Assembly: GCF_029975155.1 (NCBI RefSeq)
Contig: NZ_JARKPQ010000242.1
Location: forward strand, 1-64,000
Source of the DNA: Propionicimonas sp.
GTDB lineage: Bacteria; Actinomycetota; Actinomycetes; Propionibacteriales; Propionibacteriaceae
Length of the DNA: 64,000 nucleotides
Direction: 5' to 3'
The notes beneath the pieces were generated by a model that was not told where the DNA came from, did not search any database, and worked only from the letters and a program-made list of their open reading frames with translations. Below are positions 1-7,697 of the stretch, in pieces (the stretch's first letter is position 1; each line of letters begins with the position of its first letter). Both the position numbers and the translations under genes were made by a program.

Positions 1-259
1 CAAGCTGCTACGAATTGCATACCTACCTACCCCGGCGGCCACACCACTTGAGTCGAGCGATGATGTCGCCCATTTCGAGAGGCATCGCAATGTCGCGTTC
101 GTCTTCATCCTCGTCTCGGTCAACGTCCCCCGCTCGTGGCATGGCCTGGTTGCTCGCCGTCGCGCTGTCAACGCTGCTGTTCCTGAAGGATCCTGGGGAG
201 ATGTGTTGGCACGATACGGTGAACATTCCCTGATCCGAGAATAGTTGCGGCTGCGAAGG

Positions 260-429
260 GGATCCCGGCGTTCGCCGGGATGACGGTGAGTGGTGGGTTG
301 TGTCATCTCGGGCATGACCCGGAATCCCTGTCCGTGCGTTGCCGGATCGGTGCAGGGATCCCGGCGTTCGCCGGGATGACGGTGAGGCCCCCAGACCCAG
401 GGCGTCATCCCGGGCTTGCCCCGGGATCT
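260..429. repeat. cluster of GATCCCGGCG-type palindromes
   Basis: Two near-identical palindromes built on GATCCCGGCGTTCGCCGGGA and ending in TGAC lie at 260-284 and 355-380. A related inverted unit, GTCATCCCGGGCTTGCCCCG followed by GGATC, lies at 404-429. Similar pairs recur at about 4232-4310, 14684-14746, 22132-22211 and 30075-30147, always between genes, so this is a dispersed REP/BIME-like family. Positions 1-259 hold no gene I can support; the short open frames there lack a recognisable protein or ribosome binding site. Confidence 0.75.
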
Positions 430-464
430 CTGAAGGTGGAGTTGCCGGGTCAAGGTCGGCCCAC

Positions 465-702
465 TTTCAGGAGCAGCGGCTCGCCCAAGGCCAGGACCTA
501 TTGCCGTGGGCGGTACCGGCCACGCGCAGCCGACCGCGCTGGAGATCGTGGACACCCGGATGGGCCGGTTGCTGGACGTGATCGGGCACGCTTACCGGCA
601 GCCTGGTCTGGATGCAGATGCTGGTGGGGATCGGGTGTTTGAGCAGTTGGTGACTGCCCGGATCATCGAGGCCACTCGAAGAAGGACGCCGCCCGGGTGA
701 TG
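465..702 (+). pseudogene. transposase remnant (IS1634/IS4-like N-terminal part), frameshifted
   Basis: Three short pieces in three frames read like one transposase. The first (465-505) reads QEQRLAQGQDLLP. The second (506-675) contains ALEIVDTRMGRLLDV and then FEQLVTARIIEAT. The third (676-702) reads SKKDAARVM. Joined, the middle matches the pattern of IS1634-type transposases, where LVLARIIEPTSK precedes the catalytic region. A one-base loss near 674-676 separates the second and third pieces. The remnant stops where the convergent ABC ATPase gene ends, and no catalytic domain or terminal inverted repeats are visible. Family assignment is from memory of the motif and is moderately uncertain. 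Confidence 0.5.
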
Positions 703-1344
703 TCAGTCCACGGCGACGAGGCGACGCTGGTCAATGGTGACCTTCCGGCTGGCGAGTGCGGCCACGTCCGCGCCGTTGTGGCTGCAGAAGACGATGGTGC
801 GGCCCTGGTCCCGCAGATCACGGAGAAGCGTATGCACTCTGGTCACGCTCTGGGCGTCCAGCGCGTTGAAGGGCTCATCGAGCAGGAGCACCTGTTGGCG
901 TTCCATGATCGCCTGTGCGAGGGCCAGCTTCTGCTTCATCCCCAGTGAGTACTGACCTACCCGTTGCCTCAGCCCCGGATCAAGGCCGACGAGTTCCATG
1001 GCTTCGACGATCTGCTCACGGCCGATCAGCCGCCGGATTCCTGCAAGATCGCGCAGGTTCTCGTATCCGGTGCGCAAGGACTGGAACCCGGGCCGGTCGA
1101 TAATGATGCCGAATTCCTGGGGGAACGTCTTTCCCGGCGCCTGGTACCGGTCGGCAATGCTGACCTCTCCCCGATCCGGGGCCAACAGACGGCACATCAG
1201 CCGTAGCAGCACCGACTTGCCCGATCCGTTGGGCCCGAGGACGGCGATGCACTCGCCCTCGGACACCTCCAACTCGACATCGGTCAGCACGGGATTGCCG
1301 CGGAATCCCTTCGACACCTGGGCAAGACGGATCACTGCAGCCAC
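703..1344 (-). CDS. ABC transporter ATP-binding protein (exporter/immunity type)
   Basis: A 213-aa nucleotide-binding subunit. Walker A is GPNGSGKS (residues about 37-44), the signature is the ABC-2 type YSLGMKQKLALAQ, Walker B is LLLDEPFNALD, and the switch His is in FCSHN. The SLGMKQ signature and the stretch IIDRPGFQSLRTGYENL resemble ATPases that drive antibiotic or bacteriocin export and immunity pumps. The GTG at 1344 has AGAGGA about 10 bases upstream. A second GTG at 1335 forms a GTGA overlap with the upstream stop and is the alternative start. It is the last gene of a four-gene minus-strand unit and presumably powers the two membrane proteins encoded just upstream. The substrate is unknown, and the exported protein at the head of the unit is the obvious candidate or inducer. 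Confidence 0.88.
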   Translation of the reverse strand: MAAVIRLAQVSKGFRGNPVLTDVELEVSEGECIAVLGPNGSGKSVLLRLMCRLLAPDRGEVSIADRYQAPGKTFPQEFGIIIDRPGFQSLRTGYENLRDLAGIRRLIGREQIVEAMELVGLDPGLRQRVGQYSLGMKQKLALAQAIMERQQVLLLDEPFNALDAQSVTRVHTLLRDLRDQGRTIVFCSHNGADVAALASRKVTIDQRRLVAVD

Positions 1345-2852
1345 GAGGACAGGTTCCTCTCCAACAAGGGGACGGACAAGCGAGAGAACAGGGCAACGGC
1401 AGCCACCAGCAGGACAACCAGCCAGCATGTCGACGCCGCGGTGAGATGTGCGGCGGCGCGACCGTCGAGAAGCTGACCGAAGCCGAGATCGGCGATAGGC
1501 AGCCACGGTTGTCGGGGCGCAACAGCCCCGGCGGCGACCAGGGTCGCCAATGCGGTGAGTGACCCCCACGGTGCTGCCGCGACCCAGCGGGACGCGTGCA
1601 CCACGACCAGGAAGCACCATCCCTGGAGCGTCCCGTTGACGAGGAAGTGGTAGTAGAGCTCCGGAGGGCTCACGGGGAACTGCGGATCGGGTGAGGGAAA
1701 CGCGCGGAATCTCAGCCAGAGCAATGCCAGACTGCCCGCCAGGACGGCGGACTGGTAGAGCGGATACCACAGCATCGAGGGTGCGGCCGAGCGCACGAAC
1801 CAGCGCACCGTCGTGCCGCTCCGGATGAGTTCTGCCGGCAGCCTTTCGTAGCGCGCTTCGGCACGGACGGTCGCCAGCCAGACCGGAGCCAATGCCACGA
1901 TCGCCACGAAGAGGTAGTCAGGCAGCGAGCCGCCGCTGCCGTAGAACGCTCCGACGAGGACTTCGGTTGGATCGGCCCAGTCGTTGACGCTCAGCCGCAG
2001 GGCCAGGAGTGCGGCGACAGCCAGCGGGCTGGCCCAGGCGGCGGTCGTCGGGGAACGCCCCCGAACCCGGGAGTCCAGGAAGAAGACGGCTGCCAGCGCG
2101 AGACCGAGACTCACCAGGGTGGGCACAACGAGAGCCCAGAGTGATGAGCCGTAGTGCTCCGCTGCCGCCTGCGGCTGAATCCCGTAGCCGATGTTCAGTG
2201 GGGCGAACGGCGCGGGCGAGCCGGAGCCCACGACGGCACCCGCGAAGATCAGCGCGGATACAGCACCGCCGCCGATCCGGCCGAAGCCGAGTGTCCCGAC
2301 CAACACCAGCACGCCCAGCAGACTCAGATTGGTGGCTACTGAGCAGACTGTGGCGAGAACGAGCAGCTGCTGGGTCCAAGTGCCGCTGACCAACGAGATT
2401 CCCTGGTCCCACGCTGACCGCGGCATGGCTCCGACCGCGCTGGCCACCGCCGGAGCGACCAGGCACGCGATCAGCGGAACGGACTTGCCCACGCATTCGC
2501 GCACCGCCGCGCGCAGCCAGTTGCGGTAGTCGCCGGCACGTGTCACGACCAGCGGATCAACCAGGCGATGCGCGTCGCGAAGCACCCAGATCAGGTAGAC
2601 CGGCAGGACGAGGAACAGCGTCAGGCGCCAGTTGAGGCCGGTGTCCATGACGATCTCGACCAGAGAATCGTGACCGAGCTGGGATTCCATGGCTAACTCG
2701 GTTCTGGCAAACAGATCGAGCCCCGACACGGCCACCAACAGAACCAGCTGCCATCGGCGCCAGCTCAGGCGGAAGCCACCGACCGGTCTCGAGGTCCCCT
2801 GGGTCTGCGCGGCGGTCCGCCGACCGAGAATGGGCAATGTCCCCCCGGTCAC
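1332..2852 (-). CDS. polytopic membrane protein of the exported-protein/ABC unit
   Basis: A 506-aa protein with about ten or more hydrophobic segments, for example WQLVLLVAVSGLDLF, LTLFLVLPVYLIWVL and LVVLLVAAVALF. The GTG at 2852 overlaps the preceding gene's stop as GTGA, and its own stop overlaps the ATPase start region, so the three genes are translationally coupled. I recognise no catalytic motif. Its size and setting suit an ABC-2 type permease or a bacteriocin-associated integral membrane protein, but I cannot assign a family. GC content and codon use look like the surrounding chromosome. Confidence 0.75.
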   Translation of the reverse strand: MTGGTLPILGRRTAAQTQGTSRPVGGFRLSWRRWQLVLLVAVSGLDLFARTELAMESQLGHDSLVEIVMDTGLNWRLTLFLVLPVYLIWVLRDAHRLVDPLVVTRAGDYRNWLRAAVRECVGKSVPLIACLVAPAVASAVGAMPRSAWDQGISLVSGTWTQQLLVLATVCSVATNLSLLGVLVLVGTLGFGRIGGGAVSALIFAGAVVGSGSPAPFAPLNIGYGIQPQAAAEHYGSSLWALVVPTLVSLGLALAAVFFLDSRVRGRSPTTAAWASPLAVAALLALRLSVNDWADPTEVLVGAFYGSGGSLPDYLFVAIVALAPVWLATVRAEARYERLPAELIRSGTTVRWFVRSAAPSMLWYPLYQSAVLAGSLALLWLRFRAFPSPDPQFPVSPPELYYHFLVNGTLQGWCFLVVVHASRWVAAAPWGSLTALATLVAAGAVAPRQPWLPIADLGFGQLLDGRAAAHLTAASTCWLVVLLVAAVALFSRLSVPLLERNLSSWLQ

Positions 2853-3628
2853 TGGAGCTGGGGAAGGGCCGGGGCCTTGATCAGGACGGACGCCACCAGG
2901 GCGGCCACGATCAGCCCCAGCCCGCCGAGCGGGTAGCCGAGATTGGTCAGCGGCAGTTGCGTGAGGTTGAACGGGAAGACCAGCGCGATCGAGTAGGCCT
3001 CCAAGCCCAGGATGGCAGTCATGAACGACGTCAGCAGGTAGCCCACCCACGGGAGGGAGAACCCAAGGACACGGTTTGGCACGAGCAGCACGGTGCACAT
3101 CGCCATGGTCGAATACAGAGCGGCGTTGACAGCGAGCCACACGGCGTAGACGGCGACCGGCGCCCACGCGCCGTAGACCAGTAGCTGACTGAATGTCTTC
3201 CAGTGCAGTTGGGCGGCTATGGCTGAGTCCGGATTGGTGTAGCCGTACGCTTCCGGCTCATAGCGCGGCTCCCCAAGAACGACGAAGAGTTGCGGCAGGA
3301 GGCCGACGAGCAGAAACACGACGAATGTCGCAAGGCTGTTGCGGAGCAATTGATCTGTCAGAGTGTGCCGGATGCCAGCCCTCGTGCGCGTGTAGGTGAG
3401 GTACCGATGACTGAGCTTACCGCTGAATGCCAACGCATACGGGAGTATGGCGACCAACGGCAAGACCAGGGGCAGAACGCTGTTGTGCTGAATCAAGTAG
3501 GCGTAGAAGTCGAACGGGCCGATCGTGCCGTACCACATCCTGTCCCCGTAGTTCTGCATGGTCGGCAGCAGGGAGAACAGGACAACCACCAGTAGTGGGC
3601 CCAGCCAGTCCAGCCAGTGCGCTCTCAC
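2849..3628 (-). CDS. membrane protein, probable ABC permease subunit
   Basis: A 259-aa protein beginning MRAHWLDWLGPLLVVVLFSL. It has about six transmembrane segments with a long extracytoplasmic-type loop after the first (NYGDRMWYGTIGPFDFYAYL). The internal stretch YALAFSGKLSHRYLTYTRTR followed by RNSLATFVVFLLVG has the feel of ABC-2 permeases, in which a basic loop precedes a paired helix. It starts 40 bases after the exported-protein gene ends and overlaps the next membrane gene by GTGA. No enzymatic motif is visible, and the permease role is inferred from the neighbouring ATPase. Confidence 0.75.
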   Translation of the reverse strand: MRAHWLDWLGPLLVVVLFSLLPTMQNYGDRMWYGTIGPFDFYAYLIQHNSVLPLVLPLVAILPYALAFSGKLSHRYLTYTRTRAGIRHTLTDQLLRNSLATFVVFLLVGLLPQLFVVLGEPRYEPEAYGYTNPDSAIAAQLHWKTFSQLLVYGAWAPVAVYAVWLAVNAALYSTMAMCTVLLVPNRVLGFSLPWVGYLLTSFMTAILGLEAYSIALVFPFNLTQLPLTNLGYPLGGLGLIVAALVASVLIKAPALPQLQ

Positions 3629-3668
3629 AGGCTCAACGTCCGCTCGGCGCCCGAGGTGCCTTCGCGGC

Positions 3669-4070
3669 CTAGACTTTGTCGGCGCGCCACTTGCCGGTGA
3701 CCTGCACGTTGACCCATTGCCAGCCGTCAGTGAACTTGAGCTTCACGGTGGCGCCTTCGCCGGCCAGGTTCCAGAGCGCTACCTTTGTGCCATCATTGAT
3801 GTTCTTGGTGCCACCAAGGCAGAGCGAGCCTCCGCTGCTCGCCAGACAGACGTCTGCGGTGTAGTTACCCCCCACGGTGGAGGAAACCACTTCTGCGTTC
3901 TGGTCTGAGATCGTCTTCTTCTGATTCCCCGAGTAGCCCGCGCCTCCATACTTCCCAATGGTGGTGTTGTAGCTCGAATACGAGGTGCTCGCCTGTGCGA
4001 TCGCTGCTGTGCCGAGCAGGACGGCTCCAACTGAACCAGTAGCAAGGACGATGCGGATAGCTGTTCGCAC
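3669..4070 (-). CDS. small exported protein with two cysteines, unknown function
   Basis: A 133-aa protein from a GTG at 4070, with AGGAGA four bases upstream. Residues 1-27 form a Sec-type signal peptide (basic start, hydrophobic core IVLATGSVGAVLLGTAAIA, AQA cleavage site), leaving a mature chain of about 106 aa. The mature part is rich in Gly, Ser, Thr, Tyr and Asn. Two cysteines (C75 and C84) could form a disulfide, and it ends with an aromatic, basic tail containing DGWQW and GKWRADKV. It is the first gene before two membrane proteins and an ABC ATPase. Secreted bacteriocin-like proteins such as the lactococcin 972 group have similar operons, but I see no clear sequence match, so the function is open. 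A larger in-frame start at 4157 lacks a ribosome binding site. Confidence 0.72.
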   Translation of the reverse strand: MRTAIRIVLATGSVGAVLLGTAAIAQASTSYSSYNTTIGKYGGAGYSGNQKKTISDQNAEVVSSTVGGNYTADVCLASSGGSLCLGGTKNINDGTKVALWNLAGEGATVKLKFTDGWQWVNVQVTGKWRADKV

Positions 4071-4143
4071 GGTGTCTCCTAGGCATTGAGGGTGGGATTG
4101 CCTACGCCAAGAGTACGGACGTGCGGACAGCCGAGCAGCAGGG

Positions 4144-4171
4144 TCATACAGTTTCATACAGAGTCATACAG
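4144..4171 (-). promoter_or_regulatory. three direct repeats upstream of exported-protein operon
   Basis: On the plus strand TCATACAG occurs three times at exactly 10-base spacing (4144, 4154 and 4164). Read toward the operon this is CTGTATGA three times, 75-100 bases before the GTG at 4070. Helically phased direct repeats are typical sites for activators that bind as tandem monomers. No regulator gene is adjacent, and which protein binds is unknown. Confidence 0.5.
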
Positions 4172-4231
4172 CCAAAATGTCCTCGGGCTCGGAATCCCTC
4201 GAGGCGCCGGGGTGCCGTCGACCCCGTCAAC

Positions 4232-4310
4232 CGTCATCCCGGGCTTGACCGGGATCCCATGGGTCGGGTTGTCACGCGGATGCAGGGATCCCGGCGTTCG
4301 CCGGGATGAC
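4232..4310. repeat. paired GATCCCGG palindromes
   Basis: The two-unit form of the dispersed element: a GTCATCCCGGGCTTGACCGG unit at 4232-4258 and a GATCCCGGCGTTCGCCGGGA unit at 4285-4310. It lies between the exported-protein operon and the convergently ending acetyltransferase gene. The rest of 4172-4384 holds nothing else I can name. Confidence 0.7.
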
Positions 4311-4384
4311 ACAAGGCGGGCGGGATGACACAAGGGCAGGGGATGACGTGGGCGTGGGACGGCGCGTGGGTGCCCGGCGTGGGC

Positions 4385-4903
4385 TCAGCCGTGGATCAGG
4401 ACCAGGCCGGGGGAGCCGTTGGGGGCCTCGGGGCCGTGGCCGAGGGGGCGGTAGCCCATCCGGCGGTAGAGGCGTCGGGCAGGGGTGTCCTGGTCGGGCA
4501 CCAGCAGCCAGTGGACGGCGGAGGCGGACGCGATCATCGTCCGCTTGAGCAGTTCGAAACCGAGGCCGTGGTTCGTGAAGGACGGGTGCACCGCGAGCAG
4601 CTGGATCGCGAAGGAGCCGTCCAGCTGCGCGGACGCGTCGCCGAGGTCCGCGGCCAGCTGGACCGACCACTCGTCCTGCTGCTCGGCCCAGTGCCACAGG
4701 TGGCCGTAGCCGAAGCCGACCAGCTCACCCACCTCCCGCGCGGTGACGACGACGAGATCCGGCCGGTCGAGCGCGAGGTCGTAGAGCGTGGCGTATAGGC
4801 CGGCCACCTCCGCCGCCTCCGACAACGGCGGACGGGCGGACGCGAGCGCGTACAGCTGCTCGACCTCAGCCGCCGACGGCAGCGCGGAGCCCGTCCGGGC
4901 CAC
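4385..4903 (-). CDS. GNAT family N-acetyltransferase
   Basis: About 172 aa with a GNAT-like core: LDRPDLVVVTAREVGELVGF (beta strands 2-3), LLAVHPSFTNHGLGFELLK (the acetyl-CoA loop, here NHGLG in place of the usual R/Q-x-x-G-x-G/A), and a C-terminal RRLYRRMGYRPLG. It probably transfers an acetyl group from acetyl-CoA to an unknown small substrate. The open frame runs back into the end of qcrB. The GTG at 4903 is the first ordinary start after the qcrB stop, but no strong ribosome binding site decides it, and a CTG at 4921 overlapping the qcrB stop is possible. It may be the last gene read with the bc1 operon. Confidence 0.7.
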   Translation of the reverse strand: MARTGSALPSAAEVEQLYALASARPPLSEAAEVAGLYATLYDLALDRPDLVVVTAREVGELVGFGYGHLWHWAEQQDEWSVQLAADLGDASAQLDGSFAIQLLAVHPSFTNHGLGFELLKRTMIASASAVHWLLVPDQDTPARRLYRRMGYRPLGHGPEAPNGSPGLVLIHG

Positions 4904-4917
4904 CTCGACCAGCGGGC

Positions 4918-6630
4918 TCAGGACTTCTCCCCCGAATCGGGGCCCTCGAGCGCCGGGGTGTCCCCGTGCTCCACCGCGGCCGGGCTGCCGTCCGGCACGC
5001 CGGCCTCGATCACGCCGTGGTGCTCGGCCGCGGCGATCTCGTCCGGGGTCGGCTTGGGCACCTGCCCCGCGGCGTACCACGCCGACAGCCGCCGCCGAAG
5101 CCGTCCGACCTTCTTCCCATTGGGCACCAGCGGCGCCGGCTGCGGGTGCCGGGTGAGGTCGTACGCCTCGGCCTGCGAGATCGGCGCGTGCGCCTCGCTG
5201 TAGCCGCCCTCGGCGTTGCGGACGATCACGCCCGACTCCGAGCCGTGCAGCACCCGGTCGCGGTCGGCGCGCTGCAGCGAGAGGCAGATCCGCTTGGTCA
5301 CGATGAACGCCAGCACCGGCACCACGAACACCGCCACGCGCATGAAATAGGTGACGTCGTTCAGCGACACGTGGAACGTGGTGGCGATGATGTCGTTGCC
5401 GCCGGCCAGCCAGAACATGCCGTAGGCGGCCATGCCGGCCACGCCGATGCCCGTCCGCACCGGTGCGTTCCGCGGGCGGTCGAGCAGGTGGTGCTCGCTG
5501 GAGTCACCGGTGATCCACGCCTCGATGAACGGGTACAGCGCCAGCCCGGTGAACAGCAGCCCCATCAGCCCGACTCCCGGCAGGAAGATGTTCCACGACC
5601 AGGTCGTGCCGGCGATGTGCCACTCCCAGTTCGGGATGATCCGGATCGCGCCCTCGACGAAGCCCATGTACCAGTCCGGCTGCGAACCGGCGGTGACCTG
5701 CGCGGGGTTGTAGGGGCCGTACAGCCAGACCGGGTTGATCTGCATCAGGGCGCCCATCAGGATCGTGACGCCGAACACGATGAAGAAGAAGCCGCCGGCC
5801 TTCGCCACGTAGATCGGGAAGAACGGGTAGCCCTGGATGTTGCGCTGGGTGCGTCCGGGCGCCGGCCAGTGAGTGTGCTTGTGGTACACCAGCAGCGCCA
5901 TGTGTGCGCTGATCAGGCCCAGCAGCAGGCCGGGGATCAGCAGGATGTGCACCATGTACAGCCGCGGGATCACCAGTTCGCCGGGGAACTCGCCGCCGAA
6001 GACGAAGAACTCCGCCCACGTGCCGATCAGCGGGATCGAGCGGACGAGGCCGTCCACGAAGCGCAGGCCGGTGCCCGACAGCAGGTCGTCCGGCAGCGAG
6101 TAGCCCGCGAAGCCCTCGACCAGGCCCATCGAGAACAGCCCGACGCCGATGATCCAGTTCAGCTCGCGCGGCTTGCGGAAGGCGCCGGTGAAGAACACCC
6201 GCAGCATGTGGGCGGTCATCGCCGCGACGAAAAGCATCGCCGCCCAGTGGTGGATCTGCCGCACCAGCAGGCCGCCGCGGACGTCGAAGCTGATCCCCAG
6301 CGTGGACGCGAACGCCTCCGACATCGGGATGCCGCGCATCAGCTCGTAGGTGCCGGCGTACTCGACCTCGGCCATCGACGGCTTGAACCAGATCGTCAGG
6401 AACACGCCGGTGAGCAGCAGGATCACGAACGAGTACAGGGCGATCTCGCCCAGCAGGAACGACCAGTGGTCGGGGAAGATCTTGCGGATGTTGCCGACCA
6501 GCTTGGCCAGGCCGATCCGCTCGTCCACCCAGGTCGCCGGCCCGGCCAGCTTGTTGGGGCTCTCCGCCTTCGGCGGGGTGTGCACCTCCAGCGCGGGCGA
6601 GTCCTGCCTCAGTTCCGCGGGCTTGGCCAT
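4918..6630 (-). CDS. qcrB: cytochrome bc1 complex cytochrome b subunit
   Basis: A 570-aa actinobacterial QcrB, longer than mitochondrial cytochrome b because of a soluble C-terminal tail. It binds two haem b groups and the quinol sites of menaquinol:cytochrome c reductase in the membrane. Visible family features are RQIHHWAAMLFV in an early helix, HMALLVYHKHTHW in the second haem-ligand helix, the Qo-site region around AGYSLPDDLLSGTG, and several later hydrophobic helices. The start ATG overlaps the qcrA stop by one base (TGATG), so the two are translationally coupled. The acidic tail after about residue 470 is normal for this phylum. Confidence 0.97.
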   Translation of the reverse strand: MAKPAELRQDSPALEVHTPPKAESPNKLAGPATWVDERIGLAKLVGNIRKIFPDHWSFLLGEIALYSFVILLLTGVFLTIWFKPSMAEVEYAGTYELMRGIPMSEAFASTLGISFDVRGGLLVRQIHHWAAMLFVAAMTAHMLRVFFTGAFRKPRELNWIIGVGLFSMGLVEGFAGYSLPDDLLSGTGLRFVDGLVRSIPLIGTWAEFFVFGGEFPGELVIPRLYMVHILLIPGLLLGLISAHMALLVYHKHTHWPAPGRTQRNIQGYPFFPIYVAKAGGFFFIVFGVTILMGALMQINPVWLYGPYNPAQVTAGSQPDWYMGFVEGAIRIIPNWEWHIAGTTWSWNIFLPGVGLMGLLFTGLALYPFIEAWITGDSSEHHLLDRPRNAPVRTGIGVAGMAAYGMFWLAGGNDIIATTFHVSLNDVTYFMRVAVFVVPVLAFIVTKRICLSLQRADRDRVLHGSESGVIVRNAEGGYSEAHAPISQAEAYDLTRHPQPAPLVPNGKKVGRLRRRLSAWYAAGQVPKPTPDEIAAAEHHGVIEAGVPDGSPAAVEHGDTPALEGPDSGEKS

Positions 6631-7697
6631 CAGCGATCACCCTCCCGGAAGTCCCTGGACGAGTCGCGCTCGAAGAAGCTCGGCCCGACGGGGACGGTGA
6701 AGTCGCTGCGGGCCACCAAATACCCCTGGGCATCGGTGGTGATCGGCAGCTGCGGCAGCGAACGCGCGGCCGGGCCGAACACGACGACGCCGGAGTTGCC
6801 GAGGTCGAACGTCGACTGGTGGCACGGGCAGAGCAGGTGGTGGGTCTGCTGCTCCCACAGGCTGATCGGGCAGCCGACGTGCGTGCAGATCTTGGAGTAG
6901 CAGAGGATCCCGTCCACCTGCCAGTCCCGGCGGGACTCGGGGACCCGGATGGAGTTCGGGTCCATCCGGACGACGATGATCGCCGCCTTCGCCTTGGCCT
7001 GCTGGTAGGCCGCGCCCTCCAGCTCGGCGAGCGTGGCGGGCTCGGCGTTGACCAGCTGTCCCAGTTCCAGCTCGGAAGCCTTCAGCGGACGGTGGTTCAC
7101 CGCGTTCACCAGCTGGATGCCCTCGGCCCAGATCGTCTTCTCGATCGTCTGGGCACGCAACTCCGCGGTCGGCCAGGGGCCCATGTCGGCGAGGCTGACC
7201 ACGGCCGGGACGACCATCAGGCCCAGCGCGCCGGCCATGCCGGAGCCCAGCAGCTTGCGGCGCCGGATCCCGGACGCCTCGATGCCCGTCTCCAGGTCGG
7301 TGAGCGCGCGCTCGCGCGCCTCGGGCGGGGAGGCCGCGCCGTGGCGGTCGCCGACGATCTCCTCGTCGCTCATCAGCAGCCGCGCCCACTGGATGGCGGC
7401 GACGCCGATCAGCAGTGTGGCCGCGCCCGCGGTGAGGCCCAGCAGCGTGGTCTGCATCTTCAGGTTGGCGCCGAACACCAGCAGTTCCGCGTCCCGCGGG
7501 ACGGCGAAGTAGACCACCAGGAACGCCAGGACCAGCACCGGCACCGCCGCGAGCATGCCGACGATCTGCTTGTAGGCGCGGTCCGCGGCGGCCGCGTCCA
7601 CGTCGGTGAAGCGCGGCGGGTGCTCCTCGATCCCGGGGTCCGGGACGGGGAAGTCCGTGGCGGTGGGATCCGTCCGCTCGAGATCGGTGTGGCTCAT
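6630..7697 (-). CDS. qcrA: cytochrome bc1 complex Rieske iron-sulfur subunit
   Basis: A 355-aa subunit with three N-terminal transmembrane helices (about residues 45-65, 80-105 and 150-170), the actinobacterial arrangement, followed by the periplasmic Rieske domain. The 2Fe-2S ligands are visible as CTHVGC (C271, H273) and CPCHQS (C290, H293), with C276 and C292 available for the structural disulfide. It passes electrons from quinol to the QcrC haems. The start overlaps the qcrC stop as ATGA. A twin basic stretch, RRRKLLGSGMAGALG, precedes the third helix and suits Tat-assisted insertion. Confidence 0.97.
   Translation of the reverse strand: MSHTDLERTDPTATDFPVPDPGIEEHPPRFTDVDAAAADRAYKQIVGMLAAVPVLVLAFLVVYFAVPRDAELLVFGANLKMQTTLLGLTAGAATLLIGVAAIQWARLLMSDEEIVGDRHGAASPPEARERALTDLETGIEASGIRRRKLLGSGMAGALGLMVVPAVVSLADMGPWPTAELRAQTIEKTIWAEGIQLVNAVNHRPLKASELELGQLVNAEPATLAELEGAAYQQAKAKAAIIVVRMDPNSIRVPESRRDWQVDGILCYSKICTHVGCPISLWEQQTHHLLCPCHQSTFDLGNSGVVVFGPAARSLPQLPITTDAQGYLVARSDFTVPVGPSFFERDSSRDFREGDR

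Noticed and set aside
23-233. Short overlapping frames on both strands at the left edge
   Set aside because: Neither has a ribosome binding site or recognisable protein. The minus-strand frame (DERDIAMPLEMGD) might be a fragment of something, but there is too little to call.
3669-4070. Firm assignment of the exported protein as lactococcin 972
   Set aside because: The operon layout is similar, but the mature chain is longer and has two cysteines, and I cannot align the family's conserved residues.
4966-6900. Long open frame on the plus strand opposite qcrB and qcrA
   Set aside because: Its composition (HRDAHHQ-type runs) is that of an antisense shadow, and qcrB/qcrA are certain on the other strand.
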